Under the pieces are notes generated by a model that had not been told where the DNA came from, made no database searches, and saw nothing but the letters and a program-made list of their open reading frames with translations. A stretch of 64,000 nt of DNA from Impatiens glandulifera (Eukaryota; Streptophyta; Magnoliopsida; Ericales; Balsaminaceae), in contig NC_061864.1 of NCBI RefSeq assembly GCF_907164915.1, positions 18,760,484 to 18,824,483 on the forward strand, written 5' to 3'. A program made the translations under genes and the position numbers. This document shows, one piece after another, positions 59,842-64,000 of this stretch (positions are counted from its first letter, which is position 1; every line of letters starts with the position of its first letter).

Positions 59842-62090
59842 AAACAACCACAAAATCCCCAACCGGTCCCTTTTACCCGGCTGATTCGTCTCAACAAACC
59901 CGAAATCCCGGTCCTATTGGGTGGAACCCTAGCCGCAATCATCAACGGTTCAATCTTACCCATTTACGGTTTACTAATTTCTAGCGTGATAAAGTCGTTT
60001 TTCGAGCCTCCAAACGAGTTAAAGAAGGATTCAAGATTTTGGGCAATCATGTTTGCAATCCTTGGACTTGCAACTTTCGTGGCTTATCCAACAAGAACAT
60101 ATTTATTCTCTATAGCGGGTAATAAGTTGATCAAGAGAATTAGAAAATTATGTTTTAAAAAAGTGGTTAGCATGGAAGTGAGTTGGTTTGATCATCCGGA
60201 GAACTCTAGTGGTGTTATTGGGGCAAGGCTTTCAACGGATGCAGCCACGATTAGAGCTTTGGTTGGAGACACTCTAGCTCAGATCGTTCAAGATTCTTCA
60301 TCAGCCATAGCGGGTTTGATTATCGCGTTTCTAGCAAGTTGGCAATTGTCACTCATAATTCTAGGGTTACTTCCTTTAATTGCCGCAAATGGATTTGTTC
60401 AAGTTAAGTTCATGAAAGGTTTTTCGGCCGATGCAAAGGTAACGAGTCATGCATGCATGATATGAATTGTCACGAGTTAACTATAAATAAAATAACCAAA
60501 CTCCCACAAATCTTGTAGGCAATGTATGAACAAGCGAGCCAAGTTGCAACCGACGCGGTGGGGAGTATAAGAACCGTGGCATCTTATAGTGCCGAGGAGA
60601 AGATAATGGAAATGTACGAGGAAAGGTGTAAAGGGCCGGTGAAGAATGGGATAAGACAAGGTTTAGTAAGCGGGGCAGGTTTCGGGCTTTCTTTTATGTT
60701 ACTCTATTTGGTCTATTCTCTAAGCTTTTATGCGGGTGCACGTTTAATAGAAGATGGCAAAATAACATTTGGAGATGTATTTAGAGTGAGTATATATATT
60801 ATTGTCGTTTTGGTTAAACGACTTTCTATGCCATTTTATGACCTAAACCCTAATTTTGCATGTAGGTTTTCTTCGCATTAACGATGGCAGCCATGGGTCT
60901 TTCTCAATCGAGTAGTCTAGCACCCGATTCTAGCAAAGCTAAGACGGCGGTGGCTTCCATATTTGAAATGCTTGATCGGAAATCAAAGATCGATGCTAGT
61001 GATGAGTCGGGTATAGTCCTAGATGATGTCAAAGGCGATATTGAACTACAACACATTAGCTTTAAGTACCCAACTAGACATGACATTGAGATTTTCCGTG
61101 ACCTTAACTTAACCATTCGTAGTGGAAAGGTATATGGTTTCTTTATCTTTTATTTTTTTTTCTTGTCCTTAAATCTATTAACATTGGTGACTAAATACTC
61201 GGGTGCTTGTTTATAGACGCTGGCTTTGGTTGGAGAAAGTGGATGTGGGAAGTCGACTGTAATCGCGTTGTTGGAAAGATTCTATGACCCGGATTCCGGT
61301 CTTATTACACTCGATGGAGTTGATATCCAAAGGTTGAAGTTAAAATGGTTGAGGCAACAAATGGGACTCGTGGGCCAAGAACCGGTCTTGTTCAACGAGA
61401 CAATACGTGCCAACATTGCTTACGGTAAAGGAGGAGATGCAACCGAGGCTGAGATCATCTCGGCATCTCAATTGGCAAATGCGCACACATTCATTAGCGG
61501 ATTAAACCAGGTATGTAGTTGCAAATAATCAAATTAGGGTTTGTTCACTCTTGTGTTATATGAGGAAAAAAAGTTTATTATCAGAAAGGTGATAGGTATT
61601 TTAGTATTTTTTTTTTTGTTGTTGTTGATGTTTATGATTAATCTCAAACAACTTAAACCTAACGAGGCGAAAGAATCTGTTGAAATATTTTAACGTAATT
61701 ACTTGTATTTGTTATACGTCTATGAAGGGATACGACACGATGGTGGGGGAAAGAGGAGTGCAAATGTCCGGGGGACAAAAACAAAGAGTGGCAATAGCTC
61801 GAGCCATAGTTAAGAACCCTAAGATATTGTTACTAGACGAGGCCACAAGTGCCCTCGATGCAGAATCGGAGAGGGTAGTTCAAGATGCACTAGAGCGTGT
61901 GATGGTGAACCGAACCACAGTGGTGGTGGCTCATCGTTTGACAACAATTAAGAATGCGGATGTGATCGCAGTGGTGAAGAACGGGGTCATCGTGGAAAAG
62001 GGTCGACACGAGAAGCTTATCAATATCAAAGATGGTTTCTATGCTTCTTTGGTGGCATTGCATATGAGTGCTTCATCATCAAAATCATGA
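55589..62090 (+). CDS. Full-size ABC transporter, B subfamily (MDR/PGP type)
   Basis: Twelve exons: 55589-55852, 56978-57032, 57187-57362, 57437-57658, 57731-57969, 58344-58869, 58981-59254, 59594-60438, 60519-60785, 60866-61129, 61217-61510 and 61728-62090. They total 3789 bases, giving 1262 residues, the normal length. The ATG at 55589 is the first in frame. The layout is TMD1-NBD1-linker-TMD2-NBD2. NBD1 has Walker [10 protein letters not shown] (403-411), LSGGQKQR (507-514) and Walker B ILLLDE (527-532). NBD2 has GESGCGKST (1050-1058), MSGGQKQR (1155-1162) and another [12 protein letters not shown]. The N-terminal [16 protein letters not shown] and [16 protein letters not shown] stretches resemble the ABCB4/11/21 branch, some of which move auxin across the plasma membrane. 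The linker carries an [10 protein letters not shown] run. Exon 12 uses a weak-looking acceptor (TATGAAG). Confidence 0.94.
56238..56498. mobile_element. hAT-type MITE in ABCB intron 1
   Basis: A 261-bp element with ends CAGGGCCGGCCCGG and CCGGGCCGGCTCTG-like (the right end reads CAGAGCCGGCCCGAG on the complement). It is flanked by an exact 8-bp duplication, AGTATAAC (56230-56237 and 56499-56506). Same family as 3797-4091. It sits mid-intron and leaves the splice sites intact. Confidence 0.92.
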
Positions 62091-62554
62091 AGTTATTGGT
62101 TGAAAGCACTACCCTTTGTTATGGATTGCTCTCTTTTTAATTGGATCGTTTGAGTATGTATTTTGAATCAAATTAATGTGGAGTCCTTATCATAATTTAG
62201 TAGTGGTTATTGTGTATTAAGATCATTAAGTGCCTTTTTGTAATTTATATTTATTTGTGTGTGGTTTGATTATCTAAATATTCATATTATTGGTGTTTCA
62301 TACTTTTAGTATCAATGTTTATAAATGTTATTTTAGGAGATCATTGAGCTAGATCAAGCATTATATAGTCAAAGATATGATTAAATGTATTTTAATTACT
62401 TAAATGATATATATCAGTGATATGTAATATTGTTTATCATATATATATTTTAATTGTTTTTCACAAAATATAATCAAATGAATTCAATGATCATATGAAT
62501 TTATAAACTTTTTATTTTTTTTTTTTAATTTCCATAAAGGGGACCTTTAATTAA
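62091..62554. other. 3' region of the ABCB gene
   Basis: Likely 3' UTR followed by AT-rich sequence. Nothing else was recognised. Confidence 0.45.
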
Positions 62555-62747
62555 AGAGAAATGATTAGGTGAGGAAATTTGGTGAGGGAATGACTTGGCA
62601 TAATCTTATTTTATTCGCTGAAAAAATCAAATAATTTATCTATTTTCTCTTTTTCCTCCCACTTTTACATTTCCAACCAATGAAGGTGATACCAAGTCAT
62701 TCCCTCACCAAATTCTCTCACGAAATTCTCTCTCTCTATCACTCCTC
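62555..62747. mobile_element. MITE with AGAGRARTGAT ends
   Basis: 193 bp with long imperfect inverted ends: AGAGAAATGATTAG and AATTTGGTGAGGGAATGACTTGG on the left; AGAGGAGTGATAG and the same AATTTGGTGAGGGAATGACTTGG on the complement of the right. It is flanked by TTAATTAA (62547-62554 and 62748-62755). It is related to the smaller element at 14541-14648, which also has an 8-base target. Confidence 0.8.
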
Positions 62748-63079
62748 TTAATTAAATAATGAACGAAATAATTGTTATGGATTTTTGTCAATGAAGTTAT
62801 ATTATAAAATTTGTAAAACCCTATTTAGAGTTTTCTGTCTCTCAAGTCTTTTTTTTATGCAAACATAAATAAGTTATAATAAGTTTCTAAACACTTTATT
62901 TGAATTTTTGTTACCTCCTGAACAAGTATTTGACCGGGCCAACTCTGCTATGGACAAAGGAAAAATCAGAATACTATATTTATAAGATTACTATAATATA
63001 ATATTCGTATGATTTAATTGATATTAATATTTTTTTGTGCTATAATCAAAAATTTGGAATTAGGGTGAAGTAGGTCTAG

Positions 63080-63480
63080 AAATGAATCAAACGAGCTGCT
63101 CGGTCAAAGCTTGACTTGACTTTAACTTTGACAAAAATCGAGTCGAGTTGGCTCGTTTAATATTCGAGTCGAGCTCAAGATATAATACTTGTTCGATGAC
63201 ATGTCAAGCTTTTTTGAACATGATAAAAAAACAGTATATTTATTTTAATATTAAAACCTATAATTTAAAATAAATATTTATTTTTACAAATATTTAAAAA
63301 TTTAATTTTAGTTCAAATTTTCGAGTCGAACCAAGCTGGTAATAAATTGTTGAGTCGAGTTAAGTTCAAATTTATAAACTCGTTTGAGCTCGAGTTCAAG
63401 TCGAGCTAATAAATACGTAATCGAGTTGAACTCGAACTCAAACCGGCTTGAGCTCGGTTCGACTCGCTTGCATCCTATGG
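63080..63480. repeat. Dispersed repeat rich in GAGTCGAGCTCGA words
   Basis: Dense repeats of CGAGTCGAGCTC, GAGCTCGAGTTCAAGTCGAGC and similar near-palindromic words, mainly at 63100-63180 and 63320-63470, with an AT-rich middle. The two sides are partly inverted relative to one another, as in a MITE or foldback element. No coding potential. The class is uncertain. Confidence 0.5.
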
Positions 63481-63575
63481 TGAACTTGCATATGTTTGAA
63501 TGGGCTTACAAATATTTTGGGCTGGATTGATTAAAAATAACCTAAGTAAATATTTTATTAAATAATGAATTGAAT

Positions 63576-63657
<82 letters not shown>

Positions 63658-64000
63658 CTTGAGCCACCACATTCTTAATGTAATGTAAATTCGTCTTTGA
63701 CTGTAATGTCATAATTTTCATTTAAATTTAACATTTAATTCGTTCTAAATGTTCAACATATTTATATATATTAACATTATTACTCTATAACACACTCATT
63801 TATATACAAAAAAATCTCACATGATCGAATTGATACGGGTCAGAAAGAAAATAGGATGAAATATTTTTTCTAAAAATATGAACCAAAAATAAATAAAAAC
63901 AACTTTCTTTGATATATAATTAAAGCTAATAGTGTTGTTAAGATGTCATGTTTGACACATAAATAATAAAGTCTGAATTGTATTTTCAGGCAAAAAAATA
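63481..64000. other. AT-rich end of the window
   Basis: A long TA microsatellite (about 63578-63654) in AT-rich sequence. No gene is seen. Confidence 0.55.

Overview
This window looks like nuclear DNA of a dicotyledonous plant. It is strongly AT-rich, its genes are split by short AT-rich GT-AG introns, and it is crowded with small transposons. The protein families present (GDSL esterases, a PTI1-like kinase, a plant ABCB transporter, a NIMIN protein, a ubiquitin-S27a fusion with plant ubiquitin residues) are plant families. I cannot name the species from sequence alone.

Layout. The first 31 kb is a broken tandem segmental duplication. Three intact five-exon GDSL esterase/lipase genes (1622-3423, 15058-16629, 27877-29704) have identical exon lengths and each encodes 364 residues. 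The repeated unit also carried a NIMIN-type regulator on the opposite strand, intact at 22566-22967 and wrecked near 3460-4170. It also carried the ubiquitin-S27a gene, intact at 31498-31968 and reduced to a scrap near 24100. Orphan pieces of GDSL flank at 10960-11115 and 22457-22590 suggest at least one further unit was lost.

The spaces between the copies are filled by insertions. These are a 3.4-kb Mutator-like element (7519-10941), a degraded copia relic (11640-13510), a 5.26-kb copia element with both LTRs (17192-22451), a copia RNase H-LTR stump (5188-6330) split by a SINE, and several MITEs. The Mutator-like element has an exact 9-bp target duplication and carries fragments that look like pectinesterase, SEC16 and tRNA-Phe sequence.

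The second half is quieter. It contains a single-exon S-adenosylmethionine synthetase gene with a 5'-UTR intron (36966-38147), a seven-exon PTI1-like kinase gene (42584-45820) and a twelve-exon full-size ABCB transporter gene (55589-62090). Long AT-rich gene-free stretches separate them. A 42/64-bp higher-order minisatellite lies at 52374-52720, and a PIF/Harbinger-like MITE at 47794-48519.

The genes do not form one pathway. The GDSL copies are a small paralogous family. The NIMIN and PTI1-like genes both belong to families tied to defence signalling. The SAM synthetase and ubiquitin-S27a genes are housekeeping. All exon joins were worked out by hand from splice signals and reading-frame continuity; every gene called intact closes in frame.
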